From Strongylocentrotus purpuratus (taxonomy: Eukaryota > Echinodermata > Echinoidea > Camarodonta > Strongylocentrotidae), in contig NW_022145607.1 of assembly GCF_000002235.5 (NCBI RefSeq), forward strand, positions 37,728,529-37,792,528: 64,000 nt of DNA, given 5' to 3'. Below the pieces are notes generated by a model. It did no database searches. It was not told the DNA's origin and saw nothing but the letters and a program-made list of their open reading frames with translations. Each line of letters starts with the position of its first letter. Position 1 is the first letter of the stretch. This document shows, piece after piece, positions 53,189-64,000 of the stretch. The translations under genes and the position numbers were made by a program.

Positions 53189-53970
53189 GCAAGCGCGTAG
53201 CCAGGATTTTATTATAGGGGTGGGGGTGGGGCGGTAGTAAGCACGCGGAGCGTGCGAATCACTTACAGAGCGCTCCCTAGGGGGGTGCGTGCAGGCAGGG
53301 GGGAGTTTCCATCAAAGCTTTCAGGGGGAGTATCCCCCACCCGCGCAAAGCGCGAAAGCTTTGACGTTTCATTAGATTACTAGAGAAAGAAGGCGATTCA
53401 TTGTACCGTTCTCGACTCTTAATCCCTGTCTAAATATAGTTTCTATTGACGTTTCATTAAATTTTTAGAAGACGATTCGTTGTACCGTTCTCAACTCTCA
53501 TAATCCTTGTTTGAATCAAGTTCCCCTTCCTCCGGGCGTAGCGCGGAAGCTCTGACGTTTTATTAAACTATTAAAGAAAGAAGACGATTCGTTGTAGGCC
53601 TACCATTCTCGACTCTTTTCAGTTTGCCCCCCTACCGTGCGAAGCACGGAAGCTTTGACGTTTCATTTAATTATTCGAGAAAGAAGACGAATGGTTGTAC
53701 CGTTTTCGACTCTTAATCCTTATCTGAATTCAGTTTTCCCCCGCCCCTCCCGCGCGATGCGCGGAAGCCTTGATGTTTCATTAAATTATTAGAGAAAGAA
53801 GACGATTCGTTGTATCGTTCTCGACTCTTAACCCTTTTTCTTCCTACGTCCTCTTCCTTTGTTCTTTCTCTGTCTCTCTTTTTTTTTTTGGCCGGCGTTT
53901 TTTTTTTTTTTTTTTTTTGGGGGGGGGGGGGGGCGACTGCCCCCACCGCACCCCCTGGCTACGCGCTTTT
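53189..53970. mobile_element. TIR-flanked element with a ~125 bp minisatellite
   Basis: The ends are inverted: GCGCGTAGCCAGGATTTT at the left and CCCCCTGGCTACGCGCTTTT at the right. Inside are about five units with GCGCGAAGCGCGGAAGC-like hairpins, TTTGACGTTTCATTAAATTA, AGACGATTCGTTGTACCG and CTCGACTCTTAATCC. Poly-T and poly-G runs lie at 53880-53935. Non-coding. Confidence 0.7.
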
Positions 53971-54769
53971 ACCATCGCCTGAAACCAAAGGGTGGTTATT
54001 TGCTTTATATTCCACATCGAAAAAAAATTCACTGGTAGGGTGTACAAGAAAGACGATCTAACTGTTTTTAGTGTTAGGCCTATAGTTTTAACTTTTACTA
54101 TACTTCTAGATCTAGGTCCAGATCTAGATTACAACTCTCTGTTAGTGTTACTGTTAGATTCCATTTCTGTACAAACGATGGCATGATGGGAGTGGGTAGG
54201 TTTGATCTACTTACCAACAATGCTATTCCAACTAACTCCATACAAATTCCATAGGCTAGCACTTAACAGGTCTAAAATCAAAGTGAACTCCAACTCCGAG
54301 TTAGAAAACTTTTGTTGAAAACTCCAAGGAATACGACACGCACAGTTCATGCAATACTTAACTACGCACGTATACGCAACGTATACAATCAAATTTGTAA
54401 TTCGGGCCACATATCGCCGTGGTAGCCGTGGTTGCCTGCTGCGTTGAAAATAGTACACAGTGCAACGCACTTTCACTGAAGATAGTACACAGCAAGTGCA
54501 CCCTACATGTAGATAGTAAACAGTGTCCATCAATGATGGCGAAACTATGTTTTATCACGTGATTAACTTTTGACCAATCGTAGAGCAAGATTCTTAGTAT
54601 GTGGAATATAATCTATTATAATTTAGTTTTGTTTTAGTTCAGAATATTGTTTTTAAAATCGTTTTCCGACTCGATTGAGCACGGTGATTGAACGCTCATT
54701 TGAATCGTTCGTTCGTTCGTGTCTCCTTAGATCAAGATAGTAATGTAAAGTTCCTTAACTTAGAAGTAA

Positions 54770-55085
54770 ATTAAATTAAATTTTGTTCTTCCATCGCTCG
54801 ATTGCTGCAATGGCCGTTTCATTAACAAGGGACAGGTCTTCATCTGTGCAACCCGTTCCGCCGCACTGCAAGAGGTGGTCCATCGTCTGAGTCTCTCCGC
54901 AGTCGCAGAGAGTATCTCCTTCATGGGCATAGCCCCATCTTGCCATATTGACCTTACACCGTCCCATTCTCGTCCGCATTCGATTTAGGCATTGCCACTC
55001 CGGCCACTTCAGGTTAAGACCTTTGATGAGTACGGGCTTGACTGATGGTGGAGGATTCTGTTCAGGTGGTGGGACAGAATCGAGG
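54770..55085 (-). mobile_element. LINE C-terminal fragment (Cys-rich finger)
   Basis: The minus strand has an unbroken frame reading LKWPEWQCLNRMRTRMGRC, WGYAHEGDTLCDCGETQTMD, then HLLQC and DLSLVNETAIAAIERWK. The CxCG..QTMxHLLxC zinc-finger-like block is common at the C-terminus of Jockey/CR1-like LINE proteins. Only this end is present. Confidence 0.75.
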
Positions 55086-55214
55086 AAGCTGTGTCGGGAT
55101 ATAAGTCGTTTGTGGGGTTGTAAGTATCATTTGAATGATATATTTCGTTTCAACTGTTTTTGTTTACTCAAGTTTTTCCTGGTCTGTCGGAAATTACTGT
55201 GAAAAGAGTGTGTA

Positions 55215-55222
55215 TTTTTTTT

Positions 55223-55263
<41 letters not shown>

Positions 55264-55300
55264 TTTTTTTTTGGGGGGGGGGGGGGTGGGGAGCGGGATA
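55215..55300. repeat. TTTA microsatellite with T and G runs
   Basis: ATTTATTTATTT units run from about 55228 to 55265, followed by T and G runs. Confidence 0.75.
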
Positions 55301-55534
55301 TAGATGGTGTGCCTTGAGTGATTTTTTTTTTATAGTGAATAGTGAGTTATGATGCGATATTAAATGTTTGTTTTATGATCATCCACCTTTAATTTAATTC
55401 TTACCAAAGTTGTTATATTTACGTTACTTATAAAAAGAACTTTGCAGTGTTTCTTTATTAGATTGTGTTTAAAACTCATCAGGTTTTGTTTCATGTCTTC
55501 TTTTTAAGAATTGAGATGTAATGTTTTGCACTGC

Positions 55535-56010
55535 GACCTCACACATCTTAAATTGTTAGCTGTTTCGCTTCGCTCGCTTGAAAATTAAAATTCAGACCAT
55601 CAAACCCAACTGCAAAGTATGTTGCTTATGCAGGGTCTTGAACCACATAAACTTGTTAAAGAGAGAAACAAAATAATATTGATGTCATCCCTGCATGGTA
55701 GTGTCATCTCAACCATGAGGATGTAGGGGTATATACATGTACATGCATTGGAACTTGTATCAATGTCTACAAATGGTATCTATCTGTAGGTGCCCCTTTT
55801 TTTGTTGGTGCCCCCACACTTTGGAAGAAGCTACGTCGCCCCTGCTGCGGGATCTCACAAATCTTAAAAATGTTGCTTGCTCGCAAATAAATATTCAGAC
55901 AATGACACTCAAATGCAAAGTTTGATACTTTAGCAGTATCTTTGACCATATGTAATAAGACAACAAATATTGCCATCATCACTGAGAGTGGATTCACAAT
56001 GTAGGGGTAT
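55535..56010. repeat. Diverged tandem duplication
   Basis: The first unit (about 55535-55735) and second (about 55845-56010) share ACCTCACACATCTTAAA/ATCTCACAAATCTTAAA, AAATTCAGACCATCAAA/ATATTCAGACAATGACA and ATGTAGGGGTATAT near the ends. Non-coding. Confidence 0.55.
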
Positions 56011-56240
56011 ATCAGGCCTGATAATTACTCTATTTAAATTGGTTCCCCGATGATTATTTTTTCCCAGATTTCCCCCTTATTTTCCTTATTTTTTCCAGTT
56101 TTCCCCAATTTTCTTACTCAAAAGGAGGGGGGAATGTTTGATGCCACCCCTCCCCCTGAATCCCTTTTTTTCATCAAGGAGAGGGGGAAGGGGGGCGGTG
56201 GTTGAGGAAGAAATAGTATTTTTGTTAGTGTTCGCTATCA

Positions 56241-56755
56241 CCCCTAGGGGATGTTTCACAAAGATACTAAGTCAAACTTAACTCTAAGTTGGACTTGAAA
56301 ATTATGGAGAGCCATTTGTAGGCTTAAAATTAAATATATTGAAAAGCGAAAATTCAAATATTTTTGACTTTTCATAAATTCCATATCAAGAACATGAAAT
56401 CTCCCAGGATGATCTACGTTTGCCACACTCAACCCAGGTGATGTAATTGGGTACCTGGTAGGAATTAATTCCTTGAAATGCTAGAGCGCCGCAATGACAG
56501 CACAGCTAAAGCCGGGGTAATAATCTCCAAGTTTGGAAGCGCTTAGTGATTCTAATATTAAAAAGCGCTATATAAAAACTGAGTATTAATATTGTTATTA
56601 TTATGATAGAAAATATGAATGAATTGAATCAACATTTTATGCCTTTTAAAATAACTTTTACAAAATATTTTCAAGGATGCTAATGACTTTCCATAATTGT
56701 TAAGTCCAACTTAGAGATAAGTTCAACTTATGATCTTTGTGAAACACCCCCCAGG
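56241..56755. mobile_element. TIR element split by a SINE
   Basis: TIRs of about 55 bases: left GGGGATGTTTCACAAAGATA ... CTCTAAGTTGGACTT, right AAGTCCAACTTAGAGA ... ATCTTTGTGAAACACCCCCC. The SINE at 56425-56600 lies inside. MITE-like, no coding sequence. Confidence 0.75.
56425..56600 (+). mobile_element. SINE 3' part (plus strand)
   Basis: GGGTACCTGGTAGGAATTAA, AAGCGCTTAGTG and AAAAAGCGCTATATAAAAAC followed by ATT repeats form the tail of the SINE type seen in the receptor introns. The tRNA head is absent. Confidence 0.75.
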
Positions 56756-56829
56756 TATATATATATGACAATGTTTAAGAAAGGAAAAAGAAAAAGTGTA
56801 TGTATGAGAAGACGGGGCTTTAAATAACA

Positions 56830-57060
56830 AAGAGAAGGGGCACTCATCAGAGATGAAAAGGAGCACTTAATTATCACAAGGGGAAGGGGGCACTTATTGC
56901 AAAGGAAGAGGATTTCTTGTGAATAGTACAACTAGCACCTCCAATTTTGGAAAAGGTACAATATTATAAGAGGTACAGGGGGCGCTTATCAGAAGTGAAA
57001 AGGGGCACTTACCAGACATGAAAAGGGGCACTTGTCGACGGAAAAGATGCACATATCAGA
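56830..57060 (-). repeat. AAGTGCCCTTTT-type degenerate repeats, block 2
   Basis: On the plus strand AAAAGGGGCACTT-type units recur. This is the mirror image of block 1 and marks about the innermost matching part of the inverted duplication. Confidence 0.65.
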
Positions 57061-58016
57061 TTTCAATATTTTCATATTTTGTTGTTGAAAATTGTGACCT
57101 TTTTCTTACTAGGCTTAAAAGGAGGTAGGATATGTAATATATCTAGAAAATGTATAAAGAAACAGTCAGAGTTGATTTTCTGAAAAGTCATCAAGGAAAT
57201 AATGTAGATCGGTCTGGACTCTACAGTGCCCAAATCTGTGCAGCGCCCCCGTCTGCATGTGTGCATAACTGCATGATTCTAGATACATCTTTCATCTCTA
57301 TTATACTAAACATATTCATGCAACAAAAAAACAAATCATACACATAAATAAAAATAAAAAACAATTAAAACATAGTGAGAATAGTCTAATTTTATTCACA
57401 ACCCAAGACATGCTTTCTTTTACATAAACATTCCACAACTGAATGTAAATTGAATGTGTGCGCAGATCTTTCTACCTTGTAACGTCAAAATGACACAGCC
57501 GCCTTTTCTCGCAAAAATCACATTGTTCTTGTTTGGATTTTGATGACATTTTCTCAAACTTACTTTTTAGAATATAAAGAATAACATGAGATTAAGCATT
57601 CAGAAAAATATAAAAGAAAATATAAGGTCATATATATGGATCCATTCAGAAATTTGGGGCACTTTTTTGACATACCAGAAGTGAGAAACTATGTCTCCTA
57701 TCAACTATAACAATGTTTGCTCAAATTGAGTTTCGCATAAAAAGCATAGCCAACTATCTTCAGAACAATGGTAAAAGGAGAAGTGTGTATTAAGCCGCAA
57801 AGATTTTGAAAAAAGGGAACTGAAACAGGAACGATTCTGGCAGGGCACTACTATATTTATTTATTTCATACAAATCTTCAACAGATAATTTTATCTTCCA
57901 TGTGTATTTTTATAGAAGACCTCATACCTACGTTACATGGACACCGTCATACAGTTTGCCCCAACTTTATGGATTGACCCATGTACATGCATGCATATTG
58001 ACAAACCAGCATCAAC

Positions 58017-58540
58017 AATGCATCAATTAATGATTATAAAGTACTCTGCGTAAACTGAATGATATCAAGTAACATAAACATGTGAAACATTTATCTACAT
58101 ACCACCACAAGAAAATAGGAATACACTTTTAAACGAACATAATATTCAAGAGATTACAATAAACCGCTTAATTAGCAGTAAATTAGCTTTTACTAATGAC
58201 AATTATTATTTATATACATCTGACATGTCTGAGTAAGCGTAAGTTAACACAATTGTGTTTATAGCCCTTTAAAAAAAAACAATGCATCAATTAATGATTA
58301 TAAAGTACTCTGCGTAAACTGAATGATATCAAGTAACATAAACATGTGAAACATTTATCTACATACCACCACAAGAAAATAGGAATAAACTTTTAAACGA
58401 ACATAATATTCAAGAGATTACAATAAACCGCTTAATTAGCAGTAAATTAGCTTTTACTAATGACAATTATTATTTATATACATCTGACATGTCTGAGTAA
58501 GCGTATTTAACACAATTGTGTTTATAGCCCTTTAAAAAAG
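58017..58540. repeat. 264 bp tandem duplication
   Basis: Two nearly identical units start AATGCATCAATTAATGATTA at 58017 and 58281 and end TTATAGCCCTTTAAAAAA. The first ~50 bases match, inverted, about 50785-50835 near receptor 1, so the duplication arose within this arm. Confidence 0.88.
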
Positions 58541-59405
58541 TGCGTGCACCAAAGTGTACCTAACTTTAGTAGCTTCTAATTAAAAAGTTATAACCTTGAA
58601 TCATATTTCATGGTAAGGGTTTACAACTAATACCCTGTCTAATAATAGCATATTGTGATACCATGGATTACAGAGCGGCAGGCTTTTCAAAGTTTTGGTT
58701 GAAGCAGTGTTTTGAGTAAAAAGCAATTTTGTGTATTATTGCATTTCAAAAATAATTGCTAACTTATTTACATTGACTTTTAGACAGTTAAAAAGGAAAG
58801 GTGTTAGTATCCCTTGTTCAAGGTAATCCTTCCCATTGAGTGATACAGAATGGATTAAGTTTAGTTTAGTTGGGATGTTAACTTTTTAATGAAAGTCTAC
58901 TTTCAAATTCTTTGATACTTATCACATGTGTACTTTTTGTATTTGGGTTAAGTAACCTTTGAGTTTTCATTCGCTATAATGCTTCTTCCGACTGGCCCAG
59001 CTGACAAGTTAACAGAGAGAACTTAAATATCATGAGACAAGAAGTTAGTAGGCTGTTCAAAATAATCAAATGTTGACCTATAGATCGAAAGAAGGTTCTG
59101 TGAAAGCCTGGATGCATTGCATCATTTCACAATGAAGCACTGAAGCAGGAGACATAATTTAAGGGATTTATGACCAAAGAAACACACGCATTACCCCCAT
59201 TCATTCCATCAGCGTAACTTGGTACAAGGCCATTGTGACAACACTTTTTAAAGACCCTGGTGCTCAGTCACCCGTGGCAGAAATATAATGAATATTGTAC
59301 CATTGGACAGAAAACAAGTGACTCTTCATTATGAAATAGATTTAAAGGTATATGAATTTTTAATTAGAAGCTACCAAATTGGGTACAATTTTTTGATACG
59401 CACTG
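58539..59405. mobile_element. TIR element (Tc1/mariner-like ends)
   Basis: The left AGTGCGTGCACC ... TAGCTTCTAATTAAAAAG is mirrored by the right TTTTAATTAGAAGCTACC ... GATACGCACTG, followed by TA. TIRs are about 60 bases with mismatches. The interior matches the fragment at 18810-19000. No transposase frame. Confidence 0.68.
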
Positions 59406-60429
59406 TATTGGGTAAACTATGCGAACATGCATGATTGTTGGGTGAAATTAGTAATATATGTAGGTATGATGTACCCGAATCGGGTACAGATGTATCCAAA
59501 AAAACATACAAGTTTCCAATGTACTCAATTTTACCCAATTGTTGAAAAACCTATCTGGGTAAGTAAAAGTTAACACTAATTTCAAAGATATGCATAATAA
59601 GTATTCTGTATAAAGTATAACACGATAATGTAATGATCCACCACCATAACAAATCTGCATTAATAATCATGCGTATGAAACACACATTAAAGAAGACAAC
59701 TAATGACAGAAAATGATATGAATATAAACATAAGATACATGTACATCTGAGTAAGCGAAAGTAAACACCTATCTTTAGGTTGACAGACATAACAGAAAAT
59801 TAATGACAGAAATTTTCGAATGCAAATATTGTAGTTACATTTTGGGAAACAAAATAAGAATACCAGAAGATAGGAACCAAAGGGCTACTTATTCTAAACA
59901 TCAACCACGTACACAAAGGCTTAGTATTTCATATTCAAAGATACCATGTCCCTTTTGCAGCCAACATCAAATTATGTAGAACTTTGCAGGAATTATGAAT
60001 ATGTCGTGGATTTCCTATCTGTGAAATGTAAACATTAGCAGTGTTCTAGTATTCAAATTATGCACGGAAACACGTTTACCTCTTCACTGTCAGACACTAT
60101 TGAGTGACTAAATGACATCTTTTTTTCTTTGGCAATAACATACATCAAATGAGCTGTAACACGTACATCGTGAACATTTGTTTACATCAATAACCCACTA
60201 CTTGTAATGGCCAAAATTAAACTGATTGAATCTTTGTGTAGCACAAAACGTACAACTTTTCGATTCAACAGGTAAAGGTCGTTATTTCCCTATTAAAAGC
60301 TATTTTCAAGCCCTTTCATTTTGAGGAAAGTTCTAAATTAGTATCATCTTTCAAATGTAGTGGAAATGTAACCTTTCCATTTTTTGGCCTGCGAATGGGA
60401 CATAGTATCTTTAATGTTTGCAGCAGATG

Positions 60430-60745
60430 CGTGAGTGACCCTTTTCAGGTACAAGAAGTGCCCCTTTATACCATCTGATAAATGCACCTTCACCTCTTGT
60501 AATTGCCTCTTTTAAAATATGAGAGGCATCCCTTATATTTTGACAAGTGCCTCTTTTCCTTTGTATGCACTTGTTTCATTCTTAAAAGTGCCCCTTTCAT
60601 ATCCGATAAGTGCCCTTATTCAAATTTGAGAGGTATCCCCTTTATTTATTTAATAAGTGCCACTTTTCGTCTCCAATAAGTGCCACTTTTTGTCTCCGAT
60701 AAGTGCCCTTTTTATTTTGACACGTGCCCCTTATCCTTTCTAAGT
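60430..60745 (+). repeat. AAGTGCCCTTTT-type degenerate repeats, block 3
   Basis: About ten units such as CGATAAGTGCCCTTTTT and CAATAAGTGCCACTTTT occur just downstream of receptor 2's stop codon (in its sense). The block has no counterpart at the matching place by receptor 1. Confidence 0.65.
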
Positions 60746-60768
60746 AGTGCAATTTCTCAGAAACTGAA

Positions 60769-60774
<6 letters not shown>

Positions 60775-60800
<26 letters not shown>

Positions 60801-60801
60801 A
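60775..60801. repeat. Poly-A tract
   Basis: An A run of about 26 bases, next to the AAGTGCCC repeats. Confidence 0.8.
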
Positions 60802-60916
60802 GTTCAAATTGCATTTAACTGTGCAAAGCAGAGTGGTAACTCAGAATTTTACAGATGAGTTGGCCTTTACTAAAATTGAATATAGTAAGGAAATGTGAGT
60901 TGTGCAGGAAAATGCA

Positions 60917-61433
60917 TTACTCACATTTTTCAGAGACATTGTCATCGTTATCAGATTTGCTCAACACAGAATCGTTATACGGATTCTCTGTTCCTGTCAC
61001 TGTCGTCTGTTTCATACTCATCAGACCTGCATCTGTCGTCAAGGGTAAATCCTGGAAACAGCATCCCAGGTGTTCCTGCAAGTGCGCACGGCTTTTCGGT
61101 TGTCGGAGAACGTAGAAAACAAAGATGAAGAATCCTTGGAGAGAGTTGAGTAGGATGAAGATCACGTGGACTGCGAGGTTGAGTTGTTCGATCACGGTGA
61201 AGTATCCAACGAGCCAGGTCAAACTAAGTAGGAGGAGGAAGCCCATCCCGTTTTTGAGACGGCGCATGATCTCGAGGCGGACTTCTGATTTCAACTCGCT
61301 AGCTTTCCCGCCATCCGAGTTGATGCGCACGAGACGACGCATAACGAGAGCAAAGATGATCACGTTATGAGCGAGAATGAAGGCCAGTGGGATGAGCAGA
61401 CCGCCCACGAGAGGCCATTTCTGAAGAAAACAG
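60917..61433 (-). CDS. Paralogue last exon: TM5-TM7 and tail
   Basis: It opens [20 protein letters not shown] after a TTGTACAG acceptor; 517 nt against 463 nt in receptor 1. The extra length lies in ICL3 and the cytoplasmic tail. Confidence 0.93.
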
Positions 61434-63138
61434 CTGTACAATTGAAAAGGGAAATAATCATCCTAATAATCAGATAGACAATTGCTAAATCTAAAGTCTG
61501 GTAAGGTGCATGCACGCAAAGGGATGCAGATACATAAAGACATACGACAGATGTTCGTCTTGAAGATGGAAAGTAACCAAAATCAGATAATATCATTTTG
61601 GTTTATTCTGATGAGTGCAAGACGAACATATTTATTATATGCCTTTATTCTATGCTATACTCCTCTATATTAACAATCATATCTCAAGATTAAGAAAAAT
61701 GTTATCATGTCTAATCGACGGTTGTTTATACTTACTAAACATTATCAAACTATTGAAAACTTTAAAAAAAAAAAATACAACTGACATGCATACACATACA
61801 ACATCATGTTCATTGACAATTTTGGTTTGGACGATTGGCTCGATTTCCATGGATTTCCATGGAGTTGTAGTTTTTAGTAAAGTTTGGGTTTTATCTGAAA
61901 GATTTATTTTTTATGTCACCGCAGCAGCTGAGGGTTGTAAGCTTTATTTTTTGCAGAGCACTAAATTCTGCATATCAGGAAATGAAACCAGATGGTCATA
62001 AAAGGAATTATATGAAGACACATTCTCCAACAAAGAAGAATAATATAATTGATTATGAAAGTTTGTTGGATAGGATGAGAATTTCTTTGTTTTCATACAT
62101 TTCAATAGTTGTAGTTTTTAGTCAAGTTTGGGTTTTATCTGAAAGATTTATTTTTTATGTCACCGCATCAGCTGAGGGTTGTAAGCTTTATTTTTTGCAG
62201 AGCACTAAATTTACTTTAAATCAAGTATATCCTGCATATCAGGAAATGAAACCAGATGGTCATAAAAGGAATTATATGAAGACACATTCTCCAACAAAGA
62301 AGGATAATATAATTGATTATGAAAGTTTGTTGGATAGGATGAGAATGACGTGGAGAGTACTTACTAGTCGGAGTTGAAGTAATTCTGTCTCGAGATAGCA
62401 CCAGTTAGGAGCACTATCGCAGCAGGTAATCCTGTCAAACAAATACATTGAAATCACATGTTTAATTAATACTCTCTAAAAAAAAAAGAAGAACAGAAAC
62501 AAGTACAAGAATGAGAAATGATTTTCCAGGAAGCAAAGAAATGCAAAGAGACCAGAGATGTTTAGGCCTACTGTGATACAAATTTAGCAATGTTTGACTC
62601 ATTGATTGATTGACTGATTTCTGTTTCAATATCAACATGATAAAAAGTACAAAGTAATGAAATTGTAAAATAGACAAAATAGAATTGATGAAGAACTGAA
62701 AATGATAACATAACATCGATGACCTGAATGTATACATTGAGAAGGGAGGGACATGCTAAAGAAGCAATGTTTGTATGGTGCAAGTCCTTAAATCTTAGTT
62801 GCATGACAAAAGGCCTTGGGAATTATGGACAAACAAGTTATAACAGCAATTTACCCCATGCAATGATGGAGGCTTTCATCATGAAGAGTGGAATATCCGA
62901 GTCCATGGCACGGATAACCATTAGGAACATGTTTATCCCTTCAACGCCCATCCATGACATCGATGAGAGCGTGGTAAAGTGGAGGCCGGCGGCGATGACT
63001 CCACACAGACCTGGACTGACCTCGGATTCTCCAGGATATCGGTCGAGTGCTGTCATGATTATGAAGAAGACGTACAGGAGGAGGAGCGTGATGCAGAGAC
63101 ACATTAAGATCCGGATGTGCTGCAAGCAACGAAGTTTC
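60917..63138 (-). CDS. Adhesion GPCR paralogue, 3' part (TM2 to stop), 5' end outside window
   Basis: Three exons on the minus strand: 62855-63138, 62365-62431 and 60917-61433. They have the same splice sites and phases as exons 16-18 of the first receptor and very similar protein. TM2 to TM7 are intact, with WMGVEG, LSLTWLVGY and [10 protein letters not shown] boxes. ICL2 (LMVIRAMDSD) is three residues longer and ICL3 (VRINSDGGKASELKSEVRL) about 13 residues longer than in receptor 1, which is the more usual length for the family. The tail differs after MSMKQ and ends VSEKCE with TAA at 60917-60919. The upstream exons, starting with the TM1 exon, should lie just beyond 64000. Probably functional as far as visible. 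Confidence 0.92.
61860..62345. repeat. ~245 bp tandem duplication in the paralogue intron
   Basis: GTTGTAGTTTTTAGT ... TTGGATAGGATGAGAAT occurs twice in a row (starts about 61864 and 62110). The corresponding intron of receptor 1 (48321-49106) has one copy. Open frames on the plus strand here are fortuitous. Confidence 0.8.
62365..62431 (-). CDS. Paralogue TM4 exon
   Basis: [20 protein letters not shown], 67 nt exactly as in receptor 1, with TTGACAG acceptor and GTAAGTAC donor. Confidence 0.92.
62855..63138 (-). CDS. Paralogue TM2-TM3 exon
   Basis: 284 nt against 275 nt in receptor 1. The protein differs at a few positions (HIRILM for HIWILM, LLLLYV for LLFLYV, ESEVSPG for EPEVGPG) and by the three-residue ICL2 difference. 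Confidence 0.93.
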
Positions 63139-64000
63139 CTGGGGCAAAGAGAAACAGAGTCAAGGAACTTCGTAAGAACAAATTAAAATATTTCAGAGTG
63201 GAGTAGGTGAGTTGACTATGCTAACCTACTAAGTACATTGCAATTGCTGGTAAAAGTTGACAAGAGAAGCATCACTTTTCGTAGATACTACTCCTATAAT
63301 AAGCATCTGTACTCTTTAAAATGATAGTTTAGACCTTTATTAAGCTTTTAACTATACAAACGTTCAAACAAACATTAAGAAGGAATACCAACAAATAATT
63401 ACACAAGACCTACATGTAGCTAACTAAGATCCATAACAACTTAAAGCATAATACATCTTGAGTATTTGATACAAGAAAAATCAGATTAGTTAAAGTGGGT
63501 GTAAAGAGAGTAATATTACTGCTGTGATAAACCAAAGCTTGGTTAAACGCTAGACTGACTTAACTAGGGAGACCATTATAGTCTCCCTAAGGGTTGAGAG
63601 CTTGTGTTGATATAAGAAGGGTAGGAACATGGAAGATTAAAGGCAATCCAACCTTTGTATAGGTCATTAGAACGAAAGCAGATAAATTAGAGAAACAGAA
63701 TAGCAAAGTTTGAAATATATTAGACCAATGAAAAGAGAGTAATGAAATATGAGACTACTACATTGATCTATTTGAATGTGATGTAGTCAGGGTCGTTTGT
63801 TGTAAACAAAAATATCATCATTTTCTGTATTCTATCTTAGGGCACTACTCAAGATACATAAAGGATAGCATATTATAAAAGGTCCTTTTACAAGAAAAGA
63901 CCCTCCTTGATCCATACATTTTGGAATGAAAAATGATATCTTAGTTATTTTGTGTTTAGAAACAATTGGGGAAAGTTGTCTGGCACTCTGATTCAGTCAA
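63139..64000 (-). other. Paralogue intron upstream of TM2 exon
   Basis: Inverted match to the receptor 1 intron 44773-45760, including TTTAAACTTCCATGTCCC-like and AGACTATAATGGTCTCC-like stretches. No further exon is reached before the window ends. Confidence 0.7.

Noticed and set aside
61615-62377. Plus-strand frames of 128 and 154 residues near the paralogue
   Set aside because: They are antisense to a receptor intron and consist of a 245 bp tandem duplication.

Overview
The window is AT-rich animal genomic DNA. It has long introns, dispersed tRNA-derived SINEs, several LINE clades, Helitrons, foldback/TIR elements and many homopolymer tracts. The multi-exon adhesion G-protein-coupled receptor and the SINE tail type (ending in an AAGCGCTATATAAA-like segment followed by ATT repeats) suggest a marine deuterostome, most likely an echinoderm. 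That is inference: no species-specific marker was recognised.

Layout. 1-6071: two non-autonomous Helitrons joined head to tail, the second carrying a ~1.2 kb insert. 6072-16560: intergenic DNA with simple repeats, a CR1/Jockey-like LINE fragment (8.7-9.7 kb), two L1/Tx1-like LINE relics on the minus strand (10.4-12.6 and 14.2-15.3 kb) and a nested TIR element. 16578-49569 (+): one host gene, rebuilt here as 18 coding exons with consistent splice phases, encoding a 1036-residue adhesion GPCR: signal peptide, EMI, two EGF, Ig, SEA-like, hormone-receptor-like, GAIN/GPS, 7TM. Its introns hold a tandem array of a 1.2 kb unclassified repeat, a PHD-finger LINE, tRNA-derived SINEs, telomere-like minisatellites, a CGTACG-rich foldback element and a near-perfect 935 bp hairpin transposon. 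49570-60916: probable 3' sequence of the two receptor genes and a repeat-rich spacer. 60917-64000 (-): the 3' end (three exons, TM2 to stop) of a second, closely related receptor pointing towards the first.

The two receptors are the arms of a large inverted (tail-to-tail) segmental duplication. Matching blocks run in mirror order from about 44.8-51.6 kb to about 56.8 kb through the window end. The arms have since diverged by transposon insertion, local tandem duplication and in-frame coding indels, notably shortening of intracellular loops 2 and 3 in the complete gene. No CRISPR array, prokaryotic operon, rRNA or functional tRNA gene was seen.

All coordinates were read by eye. Exon boundaries rest on GT/AG sites, phase continuity and domain continuity. 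Repeat boundaries are mostly good to tens of bases; the Helitron ends, the hairpin element ends and the exon edges were located to the base.
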